DNA of 64,000 bases from Achromobacter insolitus (GCF_002209555.1 NZ_NJIF01000001.1:744001-808000), one strand, 5' to 3'. Positions 1 through 9,259 are shown, counted from the stretch's first letter. The notes: generated by a model from the letters alone, not told the origin. Numbers and translations are program-made.

Positions 1-2
1 AG

Positions 3-851
3 ATGTCCACGCCCGAGCCGCTCGACGAGCGGATCGCCGCCTTTGAACGCGACGGATTCGTGGTGCTGCCCGGGATCATCCCGCCCGAGCAGGTCAGCCA
101 GTTGCAGGAAGCCCTGATACGGATCGAAGCCGAACACAACCTCGGCTACGCCAAGACCTCGTTCGAGGGCCACAAGACGGTGCGCATCAATAACCTGCTG
201 GTCTACGACCCTCGATTCTGGGACGTGCCGCTGCAGCCCGAGGTGCTGGCGCTGGCCGAACGCCTGCTGGACCGGGAACTGCTGCTGTCCTCGCTGTGTT
301 CACTGACGCTGGCGCCTGGCCAAGGCGCCCAGCCCCTGCATGAAGACACTCAGCAGCTGGCGCTGCCCCGGCCCCGCCCGCCGCTGGCGGTCAACGCCAT
401 CTGGGCCCTGAGCGACTTCACGGCCGACAACGGCGCCACCCACATCGTGCCTGGCAGCCACCGCTACGATGCGTCGCCGCCCTATGGCGCGCAGGACATA
501 GAAACCGTGCAGGCCACCATGAAGGCCGGCAGCGTCATGCTGTTCGACAGCGCGCTGTGGCACAAAGGCGGCGCCAACAACAGCAACGCGCGCCGCTATG
601 CGCTGTCGTGCTACTACTGCGCAGGCTGGATGCGCCAGCAGGAAAACCTGCAACTGGGCATTCCCGCCGACCTCGCGCGGCAGTTCCCGCGCCGTCTGCA
701 GGAACTGTGCGGCTACAGCATCTACAAGGGGCAATACGGCCACATCGACAACGCCGACCCCATCACCCTGCTGGGCGGCGAGGGACGGCCCACGGTCTGG
801 CAGGCCAGCGACGCCAAGACCGCCCGCAAGGCCGCAGAGCGCAAAGCATGA
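3..851 (+). CDS. Phytanoyl-CoA dioxygenase (PhyH) family protein
   Basis: Predicted Fe(II)/2-oxoglutarate-dependent oxygenase of the PhyH superfamily, 282 aa, cytoplasmic. The opening FERDGFVVLPG around residues 14-24 is the usual PhyH start, so the ATG at the window edge is plausible although the upstream region is not visible. The facial triad is recognisable: HED with His113 and Asp115, and the distal His187 in ALWHKGG. Arg197/198 follow and could hold 2-oxoglutarate. Its TGA overlaps the next ATG (ATGA), so it is translationally coupled to the acyl-CoA ligase. Its substrate is unknown; the neighbours suggest a carboxylic acid or its CoA thioester. A second PhyH protein lies two genes on but is not a close copy. 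Confidence 0.88.
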   Translation: MSTPEPLDERIAAFERDGFVVLPGIIPPEQVSQLQEALIRIEAEHNLGYAKTSFEGHKTVRINNLLVYDPRFWDVPLQPEVLALAERLLDRELLLSSLCSLTLAPGQGAQPLHEDTQQLALPRPRPPLAVNAIWALSDFTADNGATHIVPGSHRYDASPPYGAQDIETVQATMKAGSVMLFDSALWHKGGANNSNARRYALSCYYCAGWMRQQENLQLGIPADLARQFPRRLQELCGYSIYKGQYGHIDNADPITLLGGEGRPTVWQASDAKTARKAAERKA

Positions 852-2392
852 GCGCCCCTCTCTTGCCCGCCGTCCCCGACTCGGTGGTCCACCTACTGCG
901 CGACGCCGCCCGCGAAACGCCCGATCTGCCAGCCTTGTCCTTCGAGGGCGCGCGCCTGAGCTATGCGCAATACGCCGGCCTGGCCGGGGCGTTGGCGCGC
1001 CGCCTGGGGGAACAGGTCCGGCCCGGCGACCGGGTCGCCTTGCTGATGCAGAACTCGCTGGACCTTGCCGTCGCCACGTTCGCGGTACATGCGCTGCGCG
1101 CGCAGGCGGTCCCGCTGAATCCCGGTTATCGCGAACGCGAGCTGGCCTATATGCTGGAAGACGCCGCGCCCCGCATGCTGCTGCATGACGACAGCGTGAA
1201 GCTGGACCTGGGCGCCCTGTGCCCCGGACTGGATGCCGGCGCCATTCTGTGCACAGGCAATGGCGCGGGCATGATCGCCATGCTGCCGCAAGCCTGCGCG
1301 CTGCCCGAGGACCTGCCGCGGCACGAGGACCTGGCCACGCTGCAATACACCGGCGGCACGACGGGGCTTCCCAAAGGCGTGAACATCCTGCACCGGCAAA
1401 TCGCCTACAACATCGCGCAACGCGAAGCCTGGCTGCCAACGCGACGCAACAGCGAAGTCGTGCTCTGCGTGATGCCGTTGTTCCATGTTTCGGCGGTCTC
1501 GATGTCGCTCTACCTGAGCCTGCACGCGCGGGGCGAACTGGTGTTGATGCGGCGCTTCGACGCCGCGCGCACCATCGAGGCCATTGCGACTCACGGCGTC
1601 ACCCTGCTGCCGGGCGCGCCCGCGATCTTCCACGATCTGCTGCTGAGTCCGGCCCTGAGCCTGGAACGCCTGGCCAGCCTGCGCGCCTGCTTCTCCGGCG
1701 CGGCGCCCCTGCCGCGCGAAACCCTGGCGCGCTTCGAACAACGCGCCGGATGCCCCATCTACGAAGGCTATGGCATGAGCGAGGCCGGCCCCTGCCTGGC
1801 GTTCAATCCCATGCATCTTCCCCGCAAACCCGGATCGGTCGGCCTGCCCGTGCCGGGCGGCGAACTGCAGGTGGTGGACCTGGACCACGGCGGCCGGGTC
1901 CTGCCGCCGGGCCAGCCGGGCGAAATCCGCGTGCGCGGCCCGCACGTGATGGCGGGCTACCGGCAGCCGGCGCCGGATGCCGCCCAGGCTTTGCGCGAGG
2001 GCTGGTTCTATACCGGCGACGTGGCGGTGCTGGACGACGAAGGTTATCTCCACCTGCAAGGCCGCCGGCACGATTGCATCAATGTCGGCGGCTTCAAGGT
2101 CTATCCGCTGGAAGTGGAGCAAGTGCTGTTGTCACGCCCTGAAGTCGGCGAAGCCGCCGCCTTCGGCGTGCCGGACGAAAGGCTGGGTCAGGTGGTGCAT
2201 GCCTGGGTGACGGCCGCGCCCGGCCAACGCCTGGACGCGGCCGCCCTGCAAGCCCACTGCACCGCGCACCTGGCGGGCTACAAGGTGCCGCGCCGGATCG
2301 GCGCGATGGACGCCCTGCCGCGCACCAGCATCGGCAAGCTCGCCCGCGGCGCGCTGCCCCCCGTGGCCGCGCCCGGCCCGATTTCGCAGTGA
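848..2392 (+). CDS. AMP-dependent acyl-CoA synthetase/ligase
   Basis: ANL-superfamily ligase, 514 aa, predicted to activate a carboxylate to its acyl-CoA through an acyl-adenylate. The ATP loop YTGGTTGLPKG lies at residues 167-177, the YEGYGMSEAG motif near 304, TGD near 390, the hinge region with GGFKVYP near 414, and the A10 lysine in SIGKLARG near 496. The ATG at 848 overlaps the preceding stop by four bases and gives a normal N-terminus; an in-frame extension upstream only reads through the dioxygenase gene. Sitting between two PhyH dioxygenases, it probably prepares the CoA ester used or produced by them. Substrate specificity cannot be read from the sequence. Confidence 0.9.
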   Translation: MSAPLLPAVPDSVVHLLRDAARETPDLPALSFEGARLSYAQYAGLAGALARRLGEQVRPGDRVALLMQNSLDLAVATFAVHALRAQAVPLNPGYRERELAYMLEDAAPRMLLHDDSVKLDLGALCPGLDAGAILCTGNGAGMIAMLPQACALPEDLPRHEDLATLQYTGGTTGLPKGVNILHRQIAYNIAQREAWLPTRRNSEVVLCVMPLFHVSAVSMSLYLSLHARGELVLMRRFDAARTIEAIATHGVTLLPGAPAIFHDLLLSPALSLERLASLRACFSGAAPLPRETLARFEQRAGCPIYEGYGMSEAGPCLAFNPMHLPRKPGSVGLPVPGGELQVVDLDHGGRVLPPGQPGEIRVRGPHVMAGYRQPAPDAAQALREGWFYTGDVAVLDDEGYLHLQGRRHDCINVGGFKVYPLEVEQVLLSRPEVGEAAAFGVPDERLGQVVHAWVTAAPGQRLDAAALQAHCTAHLAGYKVPRRIGAMDALPRTSIGKLARGALPPVAAPGPISQ

Positions 2393-2414
2393 CATTCAAC
2401 ACAAGGGGAGGAAC

Positions 2415-3344
2415 ATGAATCAACTCGATCTGCAGGCGCTGCAACACCAGCTCGCCGAAGAGGGATATGCCGTCATCGAGAACGTGCTGGACGCCGCGCA
2501 ACTGGAACAGGCGCGCGCGCGCGTGGCCGCCCTGATGGCCGCCGAGCGCGCCGAGCCGTTCCCGCTGGACGACGAACGGCATGACGACGACGACGACATC
2601 CTGGCCTACTATAAGCGCCACTACACGGTGAGCGACATGGAGGCCCGGCGCATGGTGGCGCGCGTGCACCAGTACCGCCGCGACAACGAGAACACGCGCT
2701 GGCCGGTACCCATTAACAAAGTGTCGAAGAACTTCCTGCACTTGCCCACCCTGTTCGACGACGACAAGTCGCAACGCGTCTGGAATCTGCTGAACAAGGC
2801 GCCCGACATGATCCCGCTGATCGAGCACCCGGTGGTGCTGCCCATGGTGCGCAGCGTGATGGGCCAGGACTGCAATCTGCACGACTTCCAGGCCACCAGC
2901 ATCGGCCCGGGCACCGGAGGCGGCGCCTGGCACGTGGACGCGCCACTGGGCCAGATCGCCGAACCGCTGCCGGAATTTCCGCTGACGCTGCAGAACGTCT
3001 GGATGCTGGACGACTTCACAGCCGACAACGGGGCCACCCGCGTCATGCCGCGCAGCCATAAGCTGCGCAAGTCGCCGCCCTGGGGGAGCGGCCCGCTGGA
3101 CGGCGAGGTCACCCTCACCGCCCCTGCCGGTTCGGTCGCCATCTGGTTGTCCAACACTTGGCACCGCTCGGGTCCGAACCATACCGACCGCGAGCGCCGC
3201 GCAATCCTCTGCAACTACAACGTGTCGTGGCTGCGCGGCTTCGCCGATTTCACCAGCACGCTGGCCGACGGCATTGCGGCCGGGTTGTCCAATGATGCGC
3301 GCTACCTGTTGGGCTACGGCGCGCGCGCGCCGCTGACGCGCTGA
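2415..3344 (+). CDS. Phytanoyl-CoA dioxygenase (PhyH) family protein
   Basis: Second PhyH-type Fe(II)/2-oxoglutarate oxygenase, 309 aa. His173 and Asp175 form the HVD motif in GGAWHVDAPLG, the distal His250 lies in NTWHRSG, and the DRERRAIL stretch near residue 258 supplies the likely 2-oxoglutarate arginine. An acidic run (DDERHDDDDD) near residue 54 sits in a variable region. A good ribosome site, AAGGGGAGG, precedes the ATG. It differs in length and N-terminal half from the first PhyH protein, so the two probably act on different intermediates. The next gene starts one base after its stop. Confidence 0.88.
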   Translation: MNQLDLQALQHQLAEEGYAVIENVLDAAQLEQARARVAALMAAERAEPFPLDDERHDDDDDILAYYKRHYTVSDMEARRMVARVHQYRRDNENTRWPVPINKVSKNFLHLPTLFDDDKSQRVWNLLNKAPDMIPLIEHPVVLPMVRSVMGQDCNLHDFQATSIGPGTGGGAWHVDAPLGQIAEPLPEFPLTLQNVWMLDDFTADNGATRVMPRSHKLRKSPPWGSGPLDGEVTLTAPAGSVAIWLSNTWHRSGPNHTDRERRAILCNYNVSWLRGFADFTSTLADGIAAGLSNDARYLLGYGARAPLTR

Positions 3345-3345
3345 C

Positions 3346-4572
3346 ATGGCCGCCGCTACCTTGCCCCAGGCCCGCGACGCCGCGGTCACCATCCACGGTT
3401 ACTGTGATCCCGCGTTTGAAGCAGTGCGCTCGGCTTTCGCACGCAACTTCCAGGACGGCGGCGAGCTGGGCGCCTCCGTCGCCATCGAGGTCGATGGGCG
3501 GCCGGTGGTCGACCTATGGGCCGGCTGGGCCGATACCGACCACAGCCAGCCCTGGCAACGCGACACCGTCTGTATCGTGTTCTCCAACACCAAGCCGGCC
3601 ACGGCGCTATGCGCCCATATGCTGGCCGAGGCTGGCGAACTGGACCTGGACGCGCCCGTCGCCCGCTACTGGCCGGAATACGCGGCGGCGGGCAAGGGCG
3701 GCACCACCCCGCGCATGCTGCTCAATCACACCGCGGGGTTGCCCGCGCTGCGCGATCCCTTGCCGGCGGATGCCGCTTTCGACTGGGAAGGCATGACCGG
3801 CCGCCTGGCCGCCGCCGCGCCCTTCTGGGCACCGGGCGAACGCGTGGCCTACCACGGCCTGACCTACGGTTGGCTGGTCGGCGAGCTGGTGCGCAGGCTC
3901 GCCGGCTGCATGCCTGGCGAATTCTTCCGCCGCCACATCGCGCAGCCGCTGGACCTGGACTTCTGGATCGGCTTGCCCGCCAGCGAGGAAGCGCGGGTGG
4001 CGCCCATCGTGCCGCCGCCCGCGCCGCAAGCGCCGCTAAGCCCCTTCGAGCAGTCCCTCAAGGACGAACCCGACAGCCCCACTGCGCTGTATGCCAAGAA
4101 CACCGGCGGCTGGCGCCCGTCCGGCTTCAACAGCCGCGCAGGCCACGCCGCCGGACTGTGCGCGGCAGGAGGCATCGGCAATGCGCGCAGCCTGGCGCGC
4201 CTGTACGGGACGCTGGCGCTGGGCGGTGCGCGCGACGGCGTGCGCCTGCTGCGCGAGGACACGTTGGCCGCGGCTACCGCCTTGTCCGCGCGGACGGACG
4301 ACGACGCCTGCCTGCGCGTGCCGTCGCGCTATGCCAGCGGCTTCATGCGCCAGATGGACAACCGCGCGCTCGGCCTGGACAGCGCCTGCTTCGGCGAGCA
4401 GGCCTACGGTCATACGGGCGCCGGTGGATCGCTGGCCTTCGCCTGGCCGCAACGGCGGCTCGCCTTTGCCTACACCATGAACCGCATGGGCCGCACGGTG
4501 CTGCTCGACAACCGCGCGCACCGGTTGGTGCGCGCGGCGCATGCCGCGATCGGCGCGCCCCCGCCTTATTGA
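3346..4572 (+). CDS. Serine hydrolase, beta-lactamase/EstB-like family
   Basis: Class C beta-lactamase-fold serine hydrolase, 408 aa. The nucleophile motif is SNTK (Ser80, Lys83), the tyrosine motif is YHGLTYGW starting near Tyr169, and HTGAGGS near residue 356 replaces the KTG box. YHGLTYG and HTG are usual in EstB-type esterases rather than true beta-lactamases. No signal peptide is visible, which also argues against an antibiotic-resistance role. It starts one base after the upstream PhyH stop. In this operon it most likely cleaves an ester or amide of the imported substrate; this is inference. Confidence 0.85.
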   Translation: MAAATLPQARDAAVTIHGYCDPAFEAVRSAFARNFQDGGELGASVAIEVDGRPVVDLWAGWADTDHSQPWQRDTVCIVFSNTKPATALCAHMLAEAGELDLDAPVARYWPEYAAAGKGGTTPRMLLNHTAGLPALRDPLPADAAFDWEGMTGRLAAAAPFWAPGERVAYHGLTYGWLVGELVRRLAGCMPGEFFRRHIAQPLDLDFWIGLPASEEARVAPIVPPPAPQAPLSPFEQSLKDEPDSPTALYAKNTGGWRPSGFNSRAGHAAGLCAAGGIGNARSLARLYGTLALGGARDGVRLLREDTLAAATALSARTDDDACLRVPSRYASGFMRQMDNRALGLDSACFGEQAYGHTGAGGSLAFAWPQRRLAFAYTMNRMGRTVLLDNRAHRLVRAAHAAIGAPPPY

Positions 4573-4619
4573 AGCCAGCGCGGCACACCAATCACAAAAA
4601 ACACTGGAGACAAATCCTC

Positions 4620-5879
4620 ATGAACACGCACTTCCCTCATCGCCCCTCCGTCCTGTGGCGGCTCTTCGCCGCCGCCGGCGCGACCCTGTTGGTCCACGGC
4701 GCCTCCCTGGCCGCCGACCCGGTCAAGATCGGCTACCTGATTCCGTTGTCGGGCAGCGCCACCGCCTCGATCGGCAAAGACATGTCGCGCGCCACCCATC
4801 TGGCCGTCAAGCACATCAATGAAACAGGTGGAATCAAGGCGCTGGGCGGCGCGCAGCTGGCACTGGTCGAAGTCGACACCCGCGGCGACGCCAAGGTCGC
4901 CATGACGGAAGTCGAACGCCTGATCACTCGCGAGAAAACGCCGGTTCTGCTTGGCGCCTTCCAGAGCGGCGTGACCTTTCCCGCCACCGCCGTAGCGGAA
5001 AAGAACCGCGTGCCATGGGTGGTGGACCTGGCCGCCAAGGCCGACATCACCGAGCGCGGCTTCAAGTACGTGTTCCGTCCGACGCAGATTCCGGCTTCGG
5101 GCAACGCAGAGAGCATGGCCGAGTTCATCGACTACGCGGGCAAGACGACCGGCAAGCCCGCCAAGACCGTCGCCATGGTCTACGAGAACACCGACTGGGG
5201 CCAGGACATGGCCAACACGCTGCGCGCCAAATTCAAGGCCGCCGGCATCGACCTGGTGCTCGACGAGGGCTACCCGCCCAACTCGCCCGACCTGCGGCCG
5301 CTGGTACTGAAGATCAAGGGCAAGAAGCCCGACGTCGTCACCGTGACTTCCTACGGCGCGGACGCCGTGCAGCTGCACAAGCTGCTGGCTCAAATGCGGG
5401 TCGGCTCGACTTATGTCGGCAGCGCGGCCGGCCAGATCGACAGCACCTTCATCCCGCTGGTCGGCAAGGACATCGCCAGCCATGTCTACACCACCAATGG
5501 CTGGGCGGGCTACGAATCGTCCATCACCACGCCGTTCGCCAAGAAGTTCTGGGACGATTTCGTCGCCGCCTACAAGGTCGAACCCAACGAGCTGTCGGTC
5601 AGCGCCTACGCGGCCGTCTGGGTCATCAAGGACGCGCTGGAGCGCGCGGGCAAGGCCGAACCCGAGGCGATCCGCGACGCCCTGGCCCAGACCAAGCTGG
5701 AAGGCACCGATCTGAACAAGCTGGTGGGCTACGACATCGTGATCGACGCCAAGGGCCAGAATCCGCAGAAGCGCTACGTCATGCAGCAGATCACGCCCGA
5801 GGGCCAGTACCGCACCGTATGGCCGGAAAACCTGGCGTCCAAGTCCTACAAGATGGTCTGGCCCGCCGCCCAGCCCTGA
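4620..5879 (+). CDS. Branched-chain amino-acid-type ABC transporter, periplasmic binding protein
   Basis: Periplasmic binding protein of the Leu/Ile/Val (type 1) family, 419 aa. A basic and hydrophobic signal peptide occupies about residues 1-37, followed by the mature start DPVKIGYLIPLSGSAT. ABC importers of this class in betaproteobacteria often carry amides, aromatic acids or other organic acids, not only Leu/Ile/Val. It is the first of five linked transport genes and lies 47 bases after the hydrolase, with GGAGA upstream of the ATG. The frame is open well upstream, but that extension is only a shadow of the hydrolase gene. A GC-rich hairpin follows the stop. Confidence 0.92.
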   Translation: MNTHFPHRPSVLWRLFAAAGATLLVHGASLAADPVKIGYLIPLSGSATASIGKDMSRATHLAVKHINETGGIKALGGAQLALVEVDTRGDAKVAMTEVERLITREKTPVLLGAFQSGVTFPATAVAEKNRVPWVVDLAAKADITERGFKYVFRPTQIPASGNAESMAEFIDYAGKTTGKPAKTVAMVYENTDWGQDMANTLRAKFKAAGIDLVLDEGYPPNSPDLRPLVLKIKGKKPDVVTVTSYGADAVQLHKLLAQMRVGSTYVGSAAGQIDSTFIPLVGKDIASHVYTTNGWAGYESSITTPFAKKFWDDFVAAYKVEPNELSVSAYAAVWVIKDALERAGKAEPEAIRDALAQTKLEGTDLNKLVGYDIVIDAKGQNPQKRYVMQQITPEGQYRTVWPENLASKSYKMVWPAAQP

Positions 5880-5885
5880 CAACCC

Positions 5886-5922
5886 GGCGCCGCCCGCGTC
5901 CCTGCAAGGTCGCGGCGGCGCC
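5886..5922 (+). other. GC-rich hairpin between binding-protein and permease genes
   Basis: GGCGCCGC (5886-5893) and GCGGCGCC (5915-5922) are perfect complementary arms around a 21-base loop. The hairpin starts seven bases after the binding-protein stop and has no T-tract, so it is not a standard terminator. A stem here could protect the 3' end of the upstream message and favour binding-protein excess over permease. Confidence 0.5.
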
Positions 5923-5945
5923 CCGTTACCGCTAGGAGCCTTTCC

Positions 5946-6827
5946 TTGACCACTACCCTACTCCAGGCGCTGCTGGGCGGTATCGCCAGCGGCGCCGTCT
6001 ACGGACTGATCGCGCTCGGGCTCAGCCTGCAGTTCGGCGTCATGAAGATCATCAACTTCGCGCATGGCGCCTTCCTGATGATGTCCATGTATGTCTGCTT
6101 TGCGCTGACCAGCCATTTCGGTTTGCATCCGCTGGCCGCCATGCCCCTGACGGCCGCGGTGCTGTTCGCGGTCGGCTACGCCTGCCAGCGCTGGCTGATC
6201 GACGGCATCTACCGCAAGGAGACCTCGCGCGAGCCGATCGGCGTGCTGATCTTCACCACCGGCCTGTGGATCTTCCTGGACAACGCGTTCCTCGCGCTGG
6301 CCGGGCCCGACAGCCGCACCATCGATGCGCCCTGGGCCAATGAGGTCTGGATGCCCGGCGACCTGATCTTCACCTATCCCCAAATCGCCGGCCTGTTCTT
6401 CGCCTGCCTGATTACCGCCGCGCTGGTGCTGTTCCTGCGCCATACGCGCACCGGCCGCGCCATCCGCGCCACGGGCCAGGACCGCGAAGCCGCCAGCGTG
6501 CTGGGCATCGACAGCACCCGCGTTTACCGGCTGTCGTTCGCCATCGGGCTGCTCGTACTCGGGGCGGCGGGCGCCCTGCTGTTGCCGCTCTACCCGGTCA
6601 ATCCCTTCGTCGGCGACATCTTCGGCCTGCGCGCCTTCGTCATCGTCGTGCTGGGCGGCATCGGTTCCGTCGCCGGTGCGTTCTGGGGCGGCATCCTGGT
6701 CGGCGTACTGGAATCCGTGGGTAGCCAGTTGATCCCCATCACCTACGCCGAGGCGCTTATCTTCCTGCTGTTTCTCGCCACCATGTATTTCCGGCCCAGC
6801 GGGCTGTTCGGCGTGGAGAACGAATAA
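5946..6827 (+). CDS. ABC transporter permease, LivH type
   Basis: Inner-membrane permease of the LivH family, 293 aa, with about eight hydrophobic segments. The LivH-like N-terminus GIASGAVYGLIALGLSLQFG is clear, and GGIGSVAGAFWGG near residue 238 is the EAA-like ATPase contact region. The start is TTG at 5946, chosen because TAGGAG lies 8 to 13 bases upstream and the protein then begins at the family's usual position. The last base of its stop overlaps the ATG of the LivM-type gene. Confidence 0.92.
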   Translation: MTTTLLQALLGGIASGAVYGLIALGLSLQFGVMKIINFAHGAFLMMSMYVCFALTSHFGLHPLAAMPLTAAVLFAVGYACQRWLIDGIYRKETSREPIGVLIFTTGLWIFLDNAFLALAGPDSRTIDAPWANEVWMPGDLIFTYPQIAGLFFACLITAALVLFLRHTRTGRAIRATGQDREAASVLGIDSTRVYRLSFAIGLLVLGAAGALLLPLYPVNPFVGDIFGLRAFVIVVLGGIGSVAGAFWGGILVGVLESVGSQLIPITYAEALIFLLFLATMYFRPSGLFGVENE

Positions 6828-7840
6828 TGGCCAAAAAAAATATGACGTCGGCGGCCGGCATTGCCGCGCTGGCCGTGCTTGCGCTGCTGCCGCTTGCCAG
6901 CGGCAACCAGTACCTGTTGTCGGTCGGCGCCATGACGCTGCTGTATGCCTACCTGGCGCTGTCGTGGAACATCCTGGGCGGCATCGCCGGCCAGCTCTCG
7001 CTCGGCCACGCCGCCTACTTCGGGCTGGGCGCCTACACCTCCACCTGGCTGTTCGTGAACCTGGGCATCAGCCCATGGCTGGGCATGTGGGCGGGCGCCG
7101 TCGTCGCCATGGGCGCCGCCCTGATCGTGGGACTGTCCTGCCTGCAGTTGCGCGGTGCCTACTTCGCGCTGGCCACCATCGCCTCGTGCATGGTGCTCAA
7201 GACCCTGGTGGAAAACGCCGACACCCTGCTGGGCGGGCCGCGCGGCATGGAGGTCACGCTTCTGCGCGATGCGCCGCTGTACTTCCAGCACACCGGCAAG
7301 GCCTACTACTACATCGTGGCACTGGTCTTCACCATCGCCGCGTTGCTGATCAACCGCCACGTGCTGCGCAGCCGCTTCGGCTATTGCCTGACGGCGGTGC
7401 GCAATGACCAGGATGCGGCGATGGCGCTGGGCGTGCCGGTGCGGCGCTACAAGTTGACGGCCGCCATGCTGAGCGCCGCCATGACCGCGCTGGGCGGCAC
7501 CTTCTATGCACAGTTCGTGCTCTACATCAGCCCGGACAAGGTCTTCGGCGCCAACCTCAGCGTGGTGATCGCGGTGGTCTGCATCATCGGCGGACGCGGC
7601 ACATTGTGGGGACCGGTGCTGGGCGCCTTGCTCCTGTTGCCGGGCGAGGAACTGGCGCGCTCTCTCACCGGGGGCATGGTCGGCGCCGACATGATGCTGT
7701 ACGGCCTTTTGCTGATGATCGTCATCCGCTGGGAGCCGCGCGGGCTGATGGCCATACTGGCGCGCCGCGCCAGCGTGCCCGCACGCGGCGCCAGCTCGCC
7801 GGTCAAGGCCGCCGGCCCCGTCATGGGAGGCACGCGATGA
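6827..7840 (+). CDS. ABC transporter permease, LivM type
   Basis: Second inner-membrane permease, 337 aa, LivM family. The segment LSWNILGGIAGQLSLGHAAY near residues 45-64 is the LivM signature, and VVCIIGGRGTLWGPVLGA near residue 248 is the ATPase-coupling region. It pairs with the LivH-type protein in the membrane. Translation is coupled at both ends: its ATG overlaps the previous stop by one base and its TGA overlaps the next ATG by four. A short, Ala/Gly-rich tail (about the last 25 residues) is probably cytoplasmic. Confidence 0.92.
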   Translation: MAKKNMTSAAGIAALAVLALLPLASGNQYLLSVGAMTLLYAYLALSWNILGGIAGQLSLGHAAYFGLGAYTSTWLFVNLGISPWLGMWAGAVVAMGAALIVGLSCLQLRGAYFALATIASCMVLKTLVENADTLLGGPRGMEVTLLRDAPLYFQHTGKAYYYIVALVFTIAALLINRHVLRSRFGYCLTAVRNDQDAAMALGVPVRRYKLTAAMLSAAMTALGGTFYAQFVLYISPDKVFGANLSVVIAVVCIIGGRGTLWGPVLGALLLLPGEELARSLTGGMVGADMMLYGLLLMIVIRWEPRGLMAILARRASVPARGASSPVKAAGPVMGGTR

Positions 7841-8553
7841 ACCTGCTTGAATTCCACAGCGTCAGCCGCAACTTCGGCGGCGTGCGGGCCTCGGACGAGG
7901 TCAGCTTCGCCGTCGGCGCGGACGAGATCGTGGGCCTGATCGGCCCCAACGGCGCCGGCAAGACCACCTTGTTCGCAATGGCCTCGGGCTTCGTGCCGCC
8001 CAGCAGCGGCGAAATCCGCTTTAACGGCGCTCGCATCAACGGTCAGGATCCGGCGCGCATCTGCGCGGCGGGACTCGCGCGCACCTTCCAGATCGTCAAG
8101 CCCTTTGGCGACATGACCGTTCTGGAGAACGCCATGATCGGCGCCTTCCTGCGCCATCGCGCACCAGCCCAGGCAGAGGAAATCGCGCAGGCCGTCCTGG
8201 ATCGCGTCGGCCTGGCCGGACGGGAGCACCAGGTCGCGCGCACCCTCACGCTGTCGGGCCGCAAGCGGCTGGAAGTCGCCAAGGCCCTGGCCACTCAGCC
8301 CCGGCTGCTGTTGCTGGATGAAGTGATGGCTGGCCTCACGCCGGTGGAGACCGAGGAAATGGTGGCGCTGATCCTGTCGCTGCGCGGCGACGGCATCAGC
8401 GTCCTGGTGATCGAACACAATATGAAGGCCATCATGCAACTGTCCGACCGTATCGTCGTCATCCAACAGGGGCGCAAAATCGCCGATGGCCTGCCGCAGC
8501 AGGTCGCCAACGACCCGCTGGTGGTGCGCGCCTATCTGGGGGAGGCCGCCTGA
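7837..8553 (+). CDS. ABC transporter ATP-binding protein, LivG type
   Basis: LivG-family ATPase, 238 aa. It has the Walker A GPNGAGKTT near residues 37-45, a Q-loop region with FQIVKPFGDMTVLENAMIG, and Walker B LLLLDEVMAGL followed by the H-loop IEHNMKA. The ABC signature is LSGRKR rather than the canonical LSGGQ, within the range seen in LivG proteins. The ATG lies in the overlap ATGA with the LivM stop. It couples ATP hydrolysis to uptake through the LivHM pair, as a heterodimer with the LivF-type protein that follows. Confidence 0.92.
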   Translation: MNLLEFHSVSRNFGGVRASDEVSFAVGADEIVGLIGPNGAGKTTLFAMASGFVPPSSGEIRFNGARINGQDPARICAAGLARTFQIVKPFGDMTVLENAMIGAFLRHRAPAQAEEIAQAVLDRVGLAGREHQVARTLTLSGRKRLEVAKALATQPRLLLLDEVMAGLTPVETEEMVALILSLRGDGISVLVIEHNMKAIMQLSDRIVVIQQGRKIADGLPQQVANDPLVVRAYLGEAA

Positions 8554-9257
8554 TGCTGGAGATCCGTCAACTGGACGCCGGCTACGGCGACGTGCAGGTC
8601 TTGCGCGGCGTGGACCTGCGCGTGGACGAAGGCGAGATCGTCAGCCTGGTCGGCGCCAATGGCGCCGGCAAGAGCACGCTGATCCGCACCGTCATGGGCT
8701 CCCTGCCCGCGCTGGCCGGCGAGGTCCGCTTCCTGGGCGAACGCATCAGCGGTCTGCCCGCGCACCTGGTGGCCCGCCTGGGCATGGCCCAGGTCATGGA
8801 GGGCCGCCGCCTGTTCGGCCACATGGACGTCGAGGACAACCTGCTGGTCGGCGCCGACGTGCTGCGCGACAAGCGCCGCAGCCGGGACAACCTGGACTGG
8901 GTCTACCAGCTGTTCCCGCGCCTGCGCGAGCGCCGCCGCCAACTGGCACGGTCATTCAGCGGCGGCGAACAGCAGATGCTGGCCATCGGCCGCGCCCTGA
9001 TGACGTCGCCCAAGCTCCTGCTGCTGGACGAGCCGTCCATCGGGCTGGCGCCCATCATGGTCAAGGACATTTTCGACAAGCTGCCGCTGATCAATGCGCG
9101 GGGTATCACCATCCTGCTGGTGGAGCAGGATGTGCACCGTTCGCTCAGCATGGCCGCCCGCGGCTATGTGCTGGAGCACGGCGAGATCGTCATGTCCGGG
9201 CCTGGCGCCGAGCTGCTGGCCGATGAAGGGCTGCGCCGCGCCTACCTGGGGGTTTGA
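8553..9257 (+). CDS. ABC transporter ATP-binding protein, LivF type
   Basis: LivF-family ATPase, 234 aa. Walker A is GANGAGKST near residues 34-42, the signature is FSGGEQQM, Walker B is LLLLDEPSIGLAP, and the H-loop is LLVEQDV. The GLAPI after Walker B is typical of LivF. It overlaps the LivG-type stop by one base and ends the operon. With the preceding four genes it makes a complete importer (binding protein, two permeases, two ATPases) for the substrate handled by the upstream dioxygenases, ligase and hydrolase. Confidence 0.92.
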   Translation: MLEIRQLDAGYGDVQVLRGVDLRVDEGEIVSLVGANGAGKSTLIRTVMGSLPALAGEVRFLGERISGLPAHLVARLGMAQVMEGRRLFGHMDVEDNLLVGADVLRDKRRSRDNLDWVYQLFPRLRERRRQLARSFSGGEQQMLAIGRALMTSPKLLLLDEPSIGLAPIMVKDIFDKLPLINARGITILLVEQDVHRSLSMAARGYVLEHGEIVMSGPGAELLADEGLRRAYLGV

Positions 9258-9259
9258 CG

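Noticed and set aside
3..4572. Natural-product biosynthetic cluster suggested by PhyH oxygenases and an AMP ligase
   Set aside because: No NRPS, PKS, terpene or carrier-protein gene is present, and a five-gene importer is fused to the operon, which points to catabolism.
3346..4572. Antibiotic-resistance beta-lactamase
   Set aside because: No signal peptide, HTG in place of KTG, and EstB-type YHGLTYG motif; the operon is metabolic.
3516..4619. In-frame extension upstream of the LIV-type binding protein
   Set aside because: It overlaps the serine hydrolase gene in another frame and lacks protein-like content; the signal peptide at 4620 marks the true start.
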